A stretch of 64,000 nucleotides of DNA from Blastochloris tepida. Its GTDB lineage: Bacteria > Pseudomonadota > Alphaproteobacteria > Rhizobiales > Xanthobacteraceae. Both the position numbers and the translations under genes were made by a program. Below, piece by piece: positions 17,676-27,516 of the stretch. The DNA is taken from assembly GCF_003966715.1 (NCBI RefSeq), contig NZ_AP018907.1, positions 3,832,001 through 3,896,000 of the forward strand, read 5' to 3'. Every line of letters begins with the position of its first letter. Within the stretch, counting starts at the first letter, position 1. The notes under the pieces were generated by a model. The model was given only the letters and a program-made list of their open reading frames with translations. It did not search any database and was not told the DNA's origin.

Positions 17676-20141
17676 ATGGCGGGGGATCCACTCCCGGTCG
17701 ACGAGGCGTTGCCGGGGCTGACCGCGGCGCTCCGAGAGCGCGCGAACGCCGTGCTGGTGGCGCCGCCCGGCGCCGGCAAGACCACGCGCGTGCCACTGGT
17801 GCTGCTCGACCAGGACTGGGCCGCGGGCAGGAAGATCCTGCTGCTGGAGCCGCGGCGTCTCGCCGCCCGGGCCGCCGCTGCCCGCATGGCGGCGACGCTC
17901 GGCGAGCGGGTCGGCGACACGGTGGGCCTGCGCGTGCGCTTCGCCTCGCAGGTCTCGGCCCGCACCCGGCTGGAGGTGGTCACCGAGGGCGTGTTCACCC
18001 GGCTGATCCTCGACGACCCGACGCTGGAGGGTGTCGCGGCGGTGATCTTCGACGAATATCACGAGCGCTCGCTCGATGCCGATCTCGGCCTCGCGCTGGC
18101 GCTCGATGCGCAAGGGGCGCTGCGGCCGGATCTGAAGCTCCTGGTGATGTCGGCGACGCTGGACGGCGCCCGCGTCGCCCGCCTCTTGGGCGAGGCGGAC
18201 GTGATCGAGAGCCAGGGCCGCGCCTTCCCGGTCGACACCCGCCATGTCGGGCGCAACCCGGCGCTGCGGCTGGAGGACGAGGTGGCGGCGTGCGTGCGCC
18301 GCGCACTGGCGGAGGAGGACGGCTCGCTCCTGGTGTTCCTGCCCGGTGCCGCCGAGATCCGGCGCGTCGCCGAGCGCCTCACGGAGAGCGTGCGCGACCC
18401 GGCGGTCGACATCGCCCCGCTCTATGGCGCCCTCGATGCCGCTGCGCAGGACCGCGCGGTCGAGCCCTCGCCGCCCGGGCGGCGCAAGGTGGTGCTGGCG
18501 ACCTCGATCGCCGAGACCAGCCTGACCATCGCGGGCGTGCGGGGCGTGATCGATTGCGGGCTCGCCCGCGTGCCCCGCTATGAGCCGGACGTCGGGCTGA
18601 CGCGGCTTGAGACCGTGCGGGTGTCGCGGGCCGCCGCCGACCAGCGGCGCGGCCGCGCCGGGCGCACCGAGCCCGGCGTGTGCTGGCGGCTGTGGGACGA
18701 GCCGCAGACCATGAGCCTGCCGGCCTTCGCCACGCCCGAGATCCTCGCCGCCGACCTCGCCTCGCTGGTGCTCGATCTCGCCGCCTGGGGCGTCACCGAC
18801 CCGGCGACGCTGGCCTGGCTCGATCCGCCGCCGGCCGGCGCTTGGGCCGAGGCCCGCGCGCTGCTGGTCGAGCTCGATGCGCTCGACGCGGGAGGCCGGC
18901 TGACCGAGGAGGGGCGGGCGCTGCGACGCCTGCCGCTGCATCCGCGGCTTGCCCGCATGGTGGTGGACGGCGCCCGGGCCGGTGCGGCGGGGCTTGCCGC
19001 AGAGGTCGCCGCCATCCTGTCCGAACGCGGCCTCGGCGGCGATGATGTGGATCTCGATAGCCGGCTGCAGTCCTTCCGGCGCGACCGCTCGCGCCGCGCC
19101 GAGGATGCGCGACGGGCCGCGGCCGGCTGGGCGCGGCTCGCCGGCGGCGCGCCGAAGGGGCAGACCTCCGCCCTGTCGCCGGCGCTGCTGCTGGCACTGG
19201 CCTATCCCGATCGCCTCGCCAAGGCGCGCGGCCGGCCCGGCGCCTTCCTGCTCGCCAATGGCCGCGGCGCCGGGCTCGATCCGGCGACCGCTTTGGCGAA
19301 GAGCCCGTTCCTGGCGGTCGGCGAACTGGCCGGTGCAGCCGCCGAGCCGCGCATCCTCATTGCCGGTGCGCTCGATCTTGCCGACATCGAGACGCATTTC
19401 GCGGCGCACATCGAGGCCCGCACCGAGCTTTCGTTCGATACCGGGGCGGCGGCGCTGCGTGCGCGCAAGGTCCGCCGGCTCGGCGCGCTGGCGCTCGCCG
19501 AGGCGCCGCTGCCGGTGCCGGGCGATGACGCCGCTGCCCGCGCGCTGGCCGAGGGCGTGGCAAAGCTCGGGCTCGCTCGCCTGCCCTGGACGAAAGCGCT
19601 TGTGCAATGGCGCGACCGCGTCGCCTTCCTGCGCAAGGCGGAAGGCGAGGTGTGGCCCGACCTTTCGGATGCCGCGCTCGCTGCGGCCGCGGCTGGCTGG
19701 CTGGCGCCGCACCTCGTCGGCAGGAGCGCGCTGGCCGACATCGACGCGGCGACGCTGGAGGCGGCACTGCACGCGCTGGTGCCGTGGGACATGGCGCGGC
19801 GGCTCGACGCCGAGGCGCCGACCCATTTCACCGCGCCGACCGGCTCGCGCCTCGCCGTCGATTACGCCGCTGAGGCCGGTCCCACCGTGTCGGTGCGGGT
19901 GCAGGAACTGTTCGGCCTTTCTACTCATCCGGCGCTGGCCGGCGGCCGGGTGCCTCTGGTGCTGGAGCTGCTGTCGCCCGCCCACCGGCCGATCCAGGTG
20001 ACGCGCGACCTGCCGGGGTTCTGGAAGGGCTCGTGGAGCGCGGTGCGGGCCGAAATGCGCGGCCGCTATCCTAAGCACCCCTGGCCGGAAGACCCGGCGG
20101 CGGCCGTGCCCACCACTCGCGCCAAGCCCCGCGGCACCTGA
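17676..20141 (+). CDS. hrpB: ATP-dependent RNA helicase HrpB
   Basis: A DExH-box helicase of 821 residues from the ATG at 17676; a GTG at 17661 is an alternative start. Motif I is PPGAGKTT, motif II is DEYH (FDEYHERSLD), motif III SATLDG, motif V TSIAETSLTI and motif VI QRRGRAGR. The helicase-associated and HrpB C-terminal domains follow. The role in bacteria is poorly defined. It starts 19 bases after ugd. Confidence 0.92.
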   Translation: MAGDPLPVDEALPGLTAALRERANAVLVAPPGAGKTTRVPLVLLDQDWAAGRKILLLEPRRLAARAAAARMAATLGERVGDTVGLRVRFASQVSARTRLEVVTEGVFTRLILDDPTLEGVAAVIFDEYHERSLDADLGLALALDAQGALRPDLKLLVMSATLDGARVARLLGEADVIESQGRAFPVDTRHVGRNPALRLEDEVAACVRRALAEEDGSLLVFLPGAAEIRRVAERLTESVRDPAVDIAPLYGALDAAAQDRAVEPSPPGRRKVVLATSIAETSLTIAGVRGVIDCGLARVPRYEPDVGLTRLETVRVSRAAADQRRGRAGRTEPGVCWRLWDEPQTMSLPAFATPEILAADLASLVLDLAAWGVTDPATLAWLDPPPAGAWAEARALLVELDALDAGGRLTEEGRALRRLPLHPRLARMVVDGARAGAAGLAAEVAAILSERGLGGDDVDLDSRLQSFRRDRSRRAEDARRAAAGWARLAGGAPKGQTSALSPALLLALAYPDRLAKARGRPGAFLLANGRGAGLDPATALAKSPFLAVGELAGAAAEPRILIAGALDLADIETHFAAHIEARTELSFDTGAAALRARKVRRLGALALAEAPLPVPGDDAAARALAEGVAKLGLARLPWTKALVQWRDRVAFLRKAEGEVWPDLSDAALAAAAAGWLAPHLVGRSALADIDAATLEAALHALVPWDMARRLDAEAPTHFTAPTGSRLAVDYAAEAGPTVSVRVQELFGLSTHPALAGGRVPLVLELLSPAHRPIQVTRDLPGFWKGSWSAVRAEMRGRYPKHPWPEDPAAAVPTTRAKPRGT

Positions 20142-20383
20142 TTACGTCGCGCCGAACCTGAACGCGCCGGTCGGGCGTGTGTTTGCGCTGCAATATGATT
20201 ATGCACGGCAGGCGCGAGTTTCGCAGCGTAATGCAGGTGCCGATCGCGTTAAACTTTGGTTCAAGCTAGCATTGCGAAAGTTAAACTCAGCAATCATTCC
20301 GTTTGGAACCATTCGTACAGGCTTTTGTGTCTCAATTGAGTGACCGGCCCTGCCTCCGGGGGTCGCCTGTACGGGGAACTGCA

Positions 20384-22051
20384 ATGCGCCTGGGTGTGCG
20401 AGGACGTCTTTATCTGTTGGTTGGCCTGTTCGCACTGGGGTGCGGCATCCTCGCGGGTGCGATGGTCTGGCTGCAACGCGGACAATTGGTGGAAGCCCGC
20501 CGTGTCCAGCTTGAGGCGCTGGTCCAGTCCACCCTCGGCATTCTCGACGCCTATGACAGGCTCGCCAAGTCCGGTGCCATGAGCGAGGACAAGGCCCGTG
20601 AGGCCGCCTTCACGGTGCTCGGCAACATCCGTTTCGGCGAGGGCGACTATTTCTTCGTGCAGGATCGTGAGGGCGTCATCCGGGTGCATCCCAACCCCAA
20701 GCTGGTCGGCGCGACGCTTCTCGACTTGAAGGACAGCAACGGCGTCTATTTCGGGCGCGAGCTGAAGGCGGCGGTCGATCGCGACGGCCAGGGCTTCGTC
20801 GACTATGCCTTCCCGCGGGCCGGCAGCGACGTGGCCGCCGACAAGACCACCTTCATCAAGCTGTTCAAGCCGTGGGGCATGGCGGTCGGCACCGGCGTCT
20901 ATGTCGACGACATCAATGCCGAGGTGGCCGAGGCGGCGCTGAAGAGCGGCGCCGTGACCCTGGTCATCGTCCTGGTGCTCGGCGCCGTGGTGTTCTGGAT
21001 CGCCCGCGGCATCGCCGGGCCGCTGCAGTCGTTGCGCAAGGCGATGCTCGACCTCGCCGAGGGCCGCGACATCGCCACTATCGACACCTCCCGCAAGGAC
21101 GAACTCGGCGAGATGGGCGGCGCGGTGCTGGTGTTCCGCGACAACGCCCGCAAGCGCGCCGAGCTGGAAGCGCAGGCCAAGGCCGAGGAGGCCGCCCGTG
21201 CCGAACGTCAGGCCCGCGTCGAAGCGGCGATCGCGGCCTTCCGCGCCGACGTGCAGACCGTGCTCGGCGCGCTCAACGTCAATGTCGAAGGGCTGGAGGC
21301 CACCGCCAAGTCGCTGACCGGCGTCTCCCAGGAGGCGAGCGAGCAGGCGGTCTCGGCGGCCGGCGCCTCCGAGCAGGCGGCGAGCAACGTTCAGAGCGTG
21401 GCCTCGGCGGCCGAGGAGCTCGGCTCCTCGGTCCAGGAGATCGCCCGCCAGGTGACCCAGGCCAACGACATCGTCACCAAGGCCGCAGAGATGGCCGAGA
21501 AGACCAACGGCCAGGTCGGCGCGCTCGCCGCCTCGGCGCAGAAGATCGGCGACGTGGTGGATCTGATCCGGGCGATTGCCGAACAGACCAATCTGCTCGC
21601 GCTCAACGCCACCATCGAGGCGGCGCGCGCGGGCGAGGCCGGCCGCGGCTTCGCGGTGGTGGCGAGCGAGGTCAAGACGCTGGCCAGCCAGACCGCCAAG
21701 GCCACCGAGGACATCGGCGCCCAGGTCGCCGGCATCCAGTCGGCCACCGGCGAGGCGGTGCAGGCGATCGGCGCGATCAGCGCCACCATGGACGAGGTGC
21801 AGCGCTTCACCGCCGGCATCTCGGCCGCGGTGGAGGAGCAGGGCGCCGCCACCCACGAAATCTCGCGCAACGTCTCCGAAGCCTCGACCGGCACCGCGAC
21901 GGTGGCCCAGAACGTCTCCTCGGTCACCACGGCGATCAGCGAGGCCAACCGCTCGGCCCGCCACGTGCTGGACTCGACCGGCGAGTTGGCCCAGGCCGCG
22001 CAGCGGCTGCAGGGCTCGGTCGACACCTTCCTGAAGCAGGTGGCGGCCTGA
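20384..22051 (+). CDS. Methyl-accepting chemotaxis protein with single Cache sensor domain
   Basis: A 555-residue chemoreceptor. Helix 1 is at about 10-30, followed by a periplasmic sCache_2-type domain (about 35-185, motifs [30 protein letters not shown]), helix 2 (about 187-207), HAMP (about 208-260) and the methyl-accepting signalling domain to the end. The hairpin tip [19 protein letters not shown] is intact. There is no C-terminal CheB/R tethering pentapeptide. Small organic acids are typical sCache ligands, but the ligand here is unknown. It is followed by a strong terminator. No che genes lie in the window. Confidence 0.93.
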   Translation: MRLGVRGRLYLLVGLFALGCGILAGAMVWLQRGQLVEARRVQLEALVQSTLGILDAYDRLAKSGAMSEDKAREAAFTVLGNIRFGEGDYFFVQDREGVIRVHPNPKLVGATLLDLKDSNGVYFGRELKAAVDRDGQGFVDYAFPRAGSDVAADKTTFIKLFKPWGMAVGTGVYVDDINAEVAEAALKSGAVTLVIVLVLGAVVFWIARGIAGPLQSLRKAMLDLAEGRDIATIDTSRKDELGEMGGAVLVFRDNARKRAELEAQAKAEEAARAERQARVEAAIAAFRADVQTVLGALNVNVEGLEATAKSLTGVSQEASEQAVSAAGASEQAASNVQSVASAAEELGSSVQEIARQVTQANDIVTKAAEMAEKTNGQVGALAASAQKIGDVVDLIRAIAEQTNLLALNATIEAARAGEAGRGFAVVASEVKTLASQTAKATEDIGAQVAGIQSATGEAVQAIGAISATMDEVQRFTAGISAAVEEQGAATHEISRNVSEASTGTATVAQNVSSVTTAISEANRSARHVLDSTGELAQAAQRLQGSVDTFLKQVAA

Positions 22052-22091
22052 CCGTCCGTCCCCTGATCCTGGCCGCAAGGCCAATCCGCGA

Positions 22092-22127
22092 GCCCGCCGG
22101 ATCCCCCGTCCGGCGGGCTTTGCTTTG
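22092..22127 (+). terminator. Intrinsic terminator after the chemoreceptor gene
   Basis: A 10-bp perfect stem GCCCGCCGGA / TCCGGCGGGC (22092-22101 and 22109-22118) with a 7-base loop is followed by TTTGCTTT. It is 41 bases downstream of the chemoreceptor stop codon. Confidence 0.85.
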
Positions 22128-22181
22128 GCGGGGTCTTAACGTGTGTGGGTTAGAGTGGTGCCGCCCTGGGGAGACACCGGC

Positions 22182-22712
22182 ATGTTCAAATGGGCGATCA
22201 TGACCGCGTTCGCGGTCGGCGCGGCGGCAGTGTTCGTGGTCCAGGCCATCGATCCGGACCAGCTCGGGTCGAGCGCGCCGCCCGGTCAGCCGGACCGGCC
22301 CGCCCGCGAGACGGCGGCCGGTTGCGAGGATGCCAAGCCCGAGCCGCTGTCGCTACGCATGGATGGCAGCGGCCATGCCTGGGGCACGCTGGCCACCAAA
22401 GACGGCGAGATCCGCGTCATCGTCGACACCGGCGCCTCGATGACCTCGCTGTCGCAAGAGGATGCGCGCCGGCTCGGTCTCGCGCCGCACGATCCCAGCC
22501 GCCGCAAGGCCCGGTTCCAGACCGCCAACGGACTGGTGGTCGCCGAGCTCGACCGGCTGCTCAATGTCCGGGTCGGGCATCTGTGCGTCTACACGCTCGA
22601 CGTGGCGGTGATGCCGCCCGGCGCCCTGAAGGGCAGCCTGCTGGGGATGAACTTCATGCGCAAGATGCGCAAGGTCGAGGTCGGCCAGGGCCGCGTCGTC
22701 ATCAGCCAGTGA
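22182..22712 (+). CDS. Membrane-anchored retropepsin-like aspartic protease (TIGR02281 type)
   Basis: A 176-residue protein with an N-terminal membrane anchor (about 3-22), a Pro-rich linker and a single retropepsin-like domain. The catalytic motif is VDTGAS with Asp82, and the matching LLGMNFM segment near the C-terminus corresponds to the flap/second hydrophobic-Gly motif. Clan AA proteases of this kind probably act as homodimers. The start at 22182 gives a sensible anchor; an upstream GTG at 22143 is less likely. The substrate is unknown. pgm follows on the same strand after 114 bases. Confidence 0.82.
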   Translation: MFKWAIMTAFAVGAAAVFVVQAIDPDQLGSSAPPGQPDRPARETAAGCEDAKPEPLSLRMDGSGHAWGTLATKDGEIRVIVDTGASMTSLSQEDARRLGLAPHDPSRRKARFQTANGLVVAELDRLLNVRVGHLCVYTLDVAVMPPGALKGSLLGMNFMRKMRKVEVGQGRVVISQ

Positions 22713-22826
22713 TCCCTATTCCGGCCCGCCGGGCGGCTGGACTTCGGCCGCATTCCGCAGCAAAGCTGCCGGCATTCACGCCCGTGCCGCTCCCCCGCCT
22801 CATTTGTTCGAGCGCAAGGATCTCCG

Positions 22827-24473
22827 ATGACGATTTCGCCCCTCGCCGGCAAGCTTGCGCCTGCCGATCTCCTGGTCGACCTCGCCCGCCTGGAGCGCGC
22901 CTATTACGACCGCGCGCCCGACATGGACGATCCGGCCCAGCGGGTCGCCTTCGGCACCAGCGGCCATCGCGGCACCTCGCTCTCAGGCTCGTTCAACGAG
23001 GCCCACATCCTGGCGGTCACCCAGGCGATCTGCGAGTACCGCGCCGGCCAGGGCATCGACGGGCCGCTCTATCTCGGCAAGGACACCCACGCGCTCTCGG
23101 CGCCGGCCGAGCGCACGGCGCTGGAGGTCCTGGCCGCCAATGGCGTGACGGTGGCGGTCCAGCCCGGCCACGGCATCACGCCGACGCCCGCGGTCTCGCG
23201 CGCCATCCTGGTGCACAATCGCGGCCGCACCGATCGCTTCGCCGACGGCATCGTCATCACGCCCTCGCACAATCCGCCCGAGGATGGCGGCTTCAAGTAC
23301 AACCCGCCACACGGCGGCCCGGCCGACACCGACGCCACCAAATGGATCGAGGCGCGCGCCAATGCGCTGCTGCGCGAGGGCAATCGCGGCGTGAAGCGGG
23401 TGCCCTACGAGACCGCGCGCAAGGCCGACACCACGCTCGGCTTCGACTTCGTGGCGCCCTATGTCGATGATCTCGGCAGCGTGCTCGACATGGCGGCGAT
23501 CCGCTCAGCCGGCCTCAAGCTCGCGGCCGATCCGCTGGGCGGTGCGGCTCTGCCCTATTGGGAGCCGATCAACGCCCGCTGGAGCCTCGATATCGACGTC
23601 GTCAACACCACGGTCGACGGCCGCTTTGCCTTCATGAGCGTCGATCATGATGGCAAGATCCGCATGGACTGCTCCAGCCCCTACGCCATGGCCAGCCTGG
23701 TGCGGCTGAAGGATTCCTATCAGGTGGCGTTCGCCAACGACACCGACGCCGACCGCCACGGCATCGTCACGCCGTCGGCCGGGCTGATGAACCCGAACCA
23801 CTATCTGGCGGTGGCGATCCGCTATCTCCTCACCCACCGCGCCGACTGGCCGGCGGATGCGGCGATCGGCAAGACGCTGGTATCCTCCAGCATGATCGAC
23901 CGGGTGGTGGCAAAGCTCGGGCGGAGGCTCGCCGAGGTGCCGGTCGGCTTCAAATGGTTCGTGCCGGGCCTGATCGACGGCTCGTTCGCGTTCGGCGGCG
24001 AGGAGAGCGCGGGCGCGAGCTTCCTGCGCCGCGACGGCACGGTGTGGACCACCGACAAGGACGGGCTGATCATGGATCTGCTCGCTGCCGAGATCACCGC
24101 GGTGACCGGCAAGGATCCCGGTGTTCACTACCAGGAGCTGACGGCGGAGTTCGGCGCGCCGCTCTACACCCGCATCGATGCCCCGGCGACGCCGGAGGAG
24201 AAGGCGCGGCTCGGCAAGCTGTCGCCGGACGCGGTGACGGCAAGCGAGCTCGCGGGCGATGCCATCACCGCCAAGCTCACCAATGCGCCGGGCAATGGCG
24301 CGGCGATCGGCGGCCTGAAGGTGACGACGGATGCCGGCTGGTTCGCGGCGCGGCCCTCGGGCACCGAGAACATCTACAAGATCTACGCCGAGAGCTTCCG
24401 CGATCAGGCCCATCTCGATGCCATCGTGTCGGAGGCCAAGGCGATCGTCGGCGCGGCGCTGGCGGGGGCGTGA
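22827..24473 (+). CDS. pgm: Phosphoglucomutase (alpha-D-glucose phosphate-specific)
   Basis: A 548-residue enzyme interconverting glucose 1-phosphate and glucose 6-phosphate. The active-site serine is in TPSHNP (Ser147); the Mg2+ loop is DTDADRHG; the sugar-binding loop is GGEESAGAS; the phosphate-binding loop is [12 protein letters not shown]. Length and sequence are those of the E. coli Pgm branch (546 residues). AAGGA precedes the ATG. It provides glucose 1-phosphate for UDP-glucose and glycogen. The 3' end is close to an IS110 insertion but is complete. Confidence 0.95.
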   Translation: MTISPLAGKLAPADLLVDLARLERAYYDRAPDMDDPAQRVAFGTSGHRGTSLSGSFNEAHILAVTQAICEYRAGQGIDGPLYLGKDTHALSAPAERTALEVLAANGVTVAVQPGHGITPTPAVSRAILVHNRGRTDRFADGIVITPSHNPPEDGGFKYNPPHGGPADTDATKWIEARANALLREGNRGVKRVPYETARKADTTLGFDFVAPYVDDLGSVLDMAAIRSAGLKLAADPLGGAALPYWEPINARWSLDIDVVNTTVDGRFAFMSVDHDGKIRMDCSSPYAMASLVRLKDSYQVAFANDTDADRHGIVTPSAGLMNPNHYLAVAIRYLLTHRADWPADAAIGKTLVSSSMIDRVVAKLGRRLAEVPVGFKWFVPGLIDGSFAFGGEESAGASFLRRDGTVWTTDKDGLIMDLLAAEITAVTGKDPGVHYQELTAEFGAPLYTRIDAPATPEEKARLGKLSPDAVTASELAGDAITAKLTNAPGNGAAIGGLKVTTDAGWFAARPSGTENIYKIYAESFRDQAHLDAIVSEAKAIVGAALAGA

Positions 24474-24500
24474 CGCGTCCTTCCGATGGTGGGGAGAGAG

Positions 24501-24540
24501 CGTCGTCCCGGACGGCGTGCAGCGCCGAGCCGGGACCGTC
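24501..24540. repeat. REP-like palindrome upstream of IS110 copy 1
   Basis: A GTCCCGG ... CCGGGAC hairpin unit (cgtcgtcccggacggcg ... gccgagccgggaccgt). Units of the same sequence flank the second IS copy (27389-27428, 27439-27478, 28714-28752), so this is a dispersed REP-like family present on both sides of the phosphomannomutase gene. Confidence 0.75.
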
Positions 24541-24608
24541 TTCCGGAAGGAGTGTCTTGTTCGGATGGCGATCCCGGGTTGGAACGGCGAACTGTGCTTT
24601 GATGGGTG

Positions 24609-24640
24609 CACCGGCTCGGGGTGGCCACCCCGAGCCGGTG
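24609..24640. other. Perfect 32-bp palindrome in the IS110 left end (copy 1)
   Basis: CACCGGCTCGGGGTGG is followed directly by its exact reverse complement. It lies 31 bases into the element, in the non-coding part upstream of the transposase. In other IS110-group elements this part encodes the structured guide ('bridge') RNA (established knowledge); the palindrome would form one of its stems, or cruciform DNA (inference). Confidence 0.55.
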
Positions 24641-24758
24641 CGGGCGGCACGCCGTATCCCGGGTGAGCCTTCGAGGCCGTCGCGAGCAGAAGCGGCCGTC
24701 CGTCCCAAGCCAACCCGAACAGTTGCACGGGGCTTTTGACCCCGCTTCCAAGCCTGGG

Positions 24759-25727
24759 ATGCTTGTCATGCTGCCACACCCGACGCCGTTTGCCACCCAC
24801 CTTGTGGGCATCGATGTCTCCAAGGACTGGCTCGACATCGCCTTCGACGACACCAAGGTCGAGCGCGTCGATAACACCCCCGCGGCTCTCCAGCGCTTGG
24901 CCAGGCGCCTGGTGAAGGCCGGGCTCACCACCGCCGGCCTGGAGCCGACCGGCGGCTATGAACGCCTGGCGGTCGCGGTGCTGCGCGAGGCCGGCCTCAC
25001 CGTGCTGCAGGTCGACAGCTGGCGCTGCCGCCAGTTCGCCAAGGCCTGCGGCCAGCGCGCCAAGAGCGATCCGCTCGACGCCCGCATCATCCGCGCCTTC
25101 ATGCTGCATCACCCCTGCCGGCCGTTCCCGGAGCCCTCGCAAGCGCAGAGCGACCTGACCGCCTGGGTGCGCGAAATCACCCGCGCCGAGGCCGACATCC
25201 GCCGCCTGGAGAACCGCAAGGCCCACCCCACCCTGGCGGCCATCACCGCCCGGCTCGATGCCGAAATCGCCGCCCTGCGCGAGACCGTCGCCGCGGCCGA
25301 ACAGGCCATCGAGGCGTTGATCGCCGCCGATCCGGCGATGGACGCCAAGGCCAAGATCATCACCTCGGTGCCGGGGATCGCCAACAAGACGGCCCGCGTC
25401 CTGCTCGCAGAAGCTCCCGAACTCGGCCGGTTCACCCCCCGCCAAGCCGGTGCCATCGGCGGCTGCGCACCCTATCGCAACGACAGCGGCAAAGCGCGGC
25501 GGCCGGCCCATATCGAGGCCGGACGCCGCGCGCTCAAGCGCGCCTGCTATCTCGCCGCCTTCGCCGCCATCCACTGGAACCCGTGGGCCAAACAGCTCTA
25601 CGCCGACCTCAAAGCCCGCGGAAAACCCGCCAAGGTCGCCCTCATCGCCATCGCTCGAAAGCTCCTGACCATCCTCAACGCCATGATTCGAGACAACAAA
25701 CCCTGGCGAGACCCCAAAACCGCATGA
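24759..25727 (+). CDS. IS110-family transposase (copy 1)
   Basis: A DEDD/serine recombinase of 322 residues from the ATG at 24759 (319 from 24768); the frame is open back to 24606 but that part is the non-coding left end. The N-terminal RuvC-like DEDD domain has GIDVSKDWLDIA, LEPTGGYE and KSDPLDARII. The C-terminal Transposase_20 domain has SVPGIANKTA and the serine-containing NDSGKARR segment. All catalytic positions appear intact, so the element may be active. Compared with copy 2, two coding differences are visible: Val3 against Ala and Phe11 against Leu. Confidence 0.93.
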   Translation: MLVMLPHPTPFATHLVGIDVSKDWLDIAFDDTKVERVDNTPAALQRLARRLVKAGLTTAGLEPTGGYERLAVAVLREAGLTVLQVDSWRCRQFAKACGQRAKSDPLDARIIRAFMLHHPCRPFPEPSQAQSDLTAWVREITRAEADIRRLENRKAHPTLAAITARLDAEIAALRETVAAAEQAIEALIAADPAMDAKAKIITSVPGIANKTARVLLAEAPELGRFTPRQAGAIGGCAPYRNDSGKARRPAHIEAGRRALKRACYLAAFAAIHWNPWAKQLYADLKARGKPAKVALIAIARKLLTILNAMIRDNKPWRDPKTA

Positions 25728-25871
25728 CAGTTGCTCGTCGCTGCGCGCCGCCCGGGATGACGACTGAACCCGCCCGGGATGACACCGTGCTGATGTCCGC
25801 CGCCATCGATCCGTCCGAAACGGCGGTGTATAGGGAGGCGAGTGCAGCTTCCGGTCGCCAAGGTTTTTTCG

Positions 25872-27371
25872 ATGTATCCCGTCCCGCATCCCGCGCTTCC
25901 GCCCAACAGCCTCGCCTATGAGACGCGCCCGCTGGTGAAGCCGACCGGCTTCCGCGAATACGATGCGCGCTGGCTGTTCGAAAAAGAGATCAACCTGATG
26001 GGGGTGCAGGCGCTGGGCTTGGGGCTCGGCACCTTCATTCGCCGCAGCGGCGTGCGTCCCGAGATCGTGGTCGGCCACGATTTCCGCAGCTACTCGGCAT
26101 CGATCAAGTATGCGCTCACCGCGGGCCTGATGGCGGCGGGGATGAAAGTGCACGACATCGGCCTTGCGCTGTCGCCGATGGCCTATTTCGCCCAGTTCGC
26201 GCTCGACGTGCCGTGCGTCGCCATGGTCACCGCCTCGCACAACGACAATGGCTGGACTGGGGTGAAGATGGGCATGCAGCGGCCGCTCACCTTCGGCCCC
26301 GATGAGATGGCGCGGCTGCGCGACATCGTGCTCGCCGCCGATTTCGACCTCAAGCCGTCCGCCGGCTATGTGTTCGTGCCCGATTTCGCCGAGCACTACA
26401 TCGCCGACCTGCTGGAGCGCCCCAAGCTCACCCGCCGGCTCAAGGTGGTGTGCGCCTGCGGCAACGGCACCGCCGGCGCCTTCGCGCCGCGGGTGCTGGA
26501 GGGATTGGGCTGCGAGGTGGTGCCGCTCGATGTCGAGCTTGATCACACCTTCCCGCGCTACAATCCCAACCCCGAAGACCTCAAGATGCTGCACGCCATC
26601 GCCGATACGGTGACGGCGACGGGCGCCGATGTCGGGCTCGGCTTCGACGGCGATGGCGACCGCTGCGGCGTAGTCGACGATCATGGCGAGGAGATCTTCG
26701 CCGACAAGGTCGGCGTCATGCTGGCGCGCGATCTTTCGGCGATCCACCAGGGTGCGACCTTCGTGGTCGACGTCAAGTCGACCGGCCTTTTCGCCACCGA
26801 TCCGGTGCTGAAGGCCAACGGCGTCAAGGCCGACTACTGGAAGACCGGCCACTCCTACATCAAGCGCCGCGTCGCCGAGCTTCAGGCGCTCGCCGGCTTC
26901 GAGAAGAGCGGGCACTTCTTCTTCGGGGCGCCGGTCGGCCGCGGTTACGACGACGGGCTGGTGTCGGCGATCGCGGTTCTCGACATGCTCGACCGCAATC
27001 CGGGCCGCTCGCTGTCGGACCTCAAGAATGCGCTGCCCAAGACATGGTCGTCGCCGACCATGTCGCCGCACTGCGACGACGAGGTGAAGTATCGCGTGGT
27101 CGAGGCGGTGGTGGCGCATTTCACGTCGGCGAAGGCGATTGGCGAGCCGGTTGCCGGCCAGCCGGTCCGCGACGTCAACACCGTCAATGGCGTGCGGGTC
27201 ACGGTCGAGGACGGCACCTGGGGTCTGGTGCGCGCCTCCTCCAACAAGCCCGAGCTGGTGGTGGTGGTGGAAAGCCCGGTGTCGGAGGCGCGCATGCGCG
27301 AGATGTTCGCGGCGGTGAACGACGTGCTGCGCACCCACGAGGAGGTCGGCGCCTACAATCAGACGATCTGA
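25872..27371 (+). CDS. Phosphomannomutase/phosphoglucomutase (AlgC/ManB-type)
   Basis: An alpha-D-phosphohexomutase of 499 residues interconverting hexose 1- and 6-phosphates (mannose and/or glucose). Active-site Ser122 is in TASHND, the Mg2+ loop is FDGDGDRCG, the sugar loop is GFEKSGHFFF and the phosphate loop is RASSNKPELVV. It starts at the ATG at 25872; a GTG/ATG a few codons upstream (25842) is also possible. It is longer than the typical 460 residues. The gene stands alone between two direct copies of an IS110 element, so recombination between them would remove it. It could feed GDP-mannose or LPS sugars together with Ugd and Pgm (inference). Confidence 0.9.
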   Translation: MYPVPHPALPPNSLAYETRPLVKPTGFREYDARWLFEKEINLMGVQALGLGLGTFIRRSGVRPEIVVGHDFRSYSASIKYALTAGLMAAGMKVHDIGLALSPMAYFAQFALDVPCVAMVTASHNDNGWTGVKMGMQRPLTFGPDEMARLRDIVLAADFDLKPSAGYVFVPDFAEHYIADLLERPKLTRRLKVVCACGNGTAGAFAPRVLEGLGCEVVPLDVELDHTFPRYNPNPEDLKMLHAIADTVTATGADVGLGFDGDGDRCGVVDDHGEEIFADKVGVMLARDLSAIHQGATFVVDVKSTGLFATDPVLKANGVKADYWKTGHSYIKRRVAELQALAGFEKSGHFFFGAPVGRGYDDGLVSAIAVLDMLDRNPGRSLSDLKNALPKTWSSPTMSPHCDDEVKYRVVEAVVAHFTSAKAIGEPVAGQPVRDVNTVNGVRVTVEDGTWGLVRASSNKPELVVVVESPVSEARMREMFAAVNDVLRTHEEVGAYNQTI

Positions 27372-27388
27372 GCGGGAGCCGGGCCTTT

Positions 27389-27478
27389 CGTCGTCCCGGA
27401 CGGCGCGCAGCGCCGAACCGGGACCGTCCCCGCCTCACGTCGTCCCGGACGGTGCGTAGCGCCGAGCCGGGACCGTTT
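27389..27478. repeat. Two REP-like palindromes upstream of IS110 copy 2
   Basis: Two tandem units (27389-27428 and 27439-27478) of the GTCCCGG ... CCGGGAC family described at 24501, separated by ten bases. They sit just after the phosphomannomutase stop codon. Confidence 0.75.
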
Positions 27479-27516
27479 TCAGGAGGGGGACCTCTTTCGG
27501 ATGACGATCCCGGGTC

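Larger units (their letters stand above)
24579..25736 (+). mobile_element. IS110-family insertion sequence, copy 1
   Basis: Ends were set by where identity with copy 2 starts and stops; both copies are 1158 bp. There are no terminal inverted repeats and no target duplication, as is usual for IS110. The left flank ends in gatcccggg and the right flank reads cgccgcccgggatgacg, so the element lies in the loop of a REP-like hairpin with CCCGGG stems. One transposase gene is preceded by about 180 non-coding bases. Exact ends may differ by a base or two because flanking bases can match by chance. Confidence 0.85.

Noticed and set aside
24606..24758. N-terminal extension of the IS110 transposase back to 24606
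   Set aside because: It would translate the 32-bp palindrome and the non-coding left end; the family's conserved start is near 24759/24768.
23505..27338. A 1277-residue minus-strand frame spanning pgm, IS110 and the phosphomannomutase gene
   Set aside because: It crosses three convincing plus-strand genes and an insertion sequence; it has no domain and is a codon-bias shadow.
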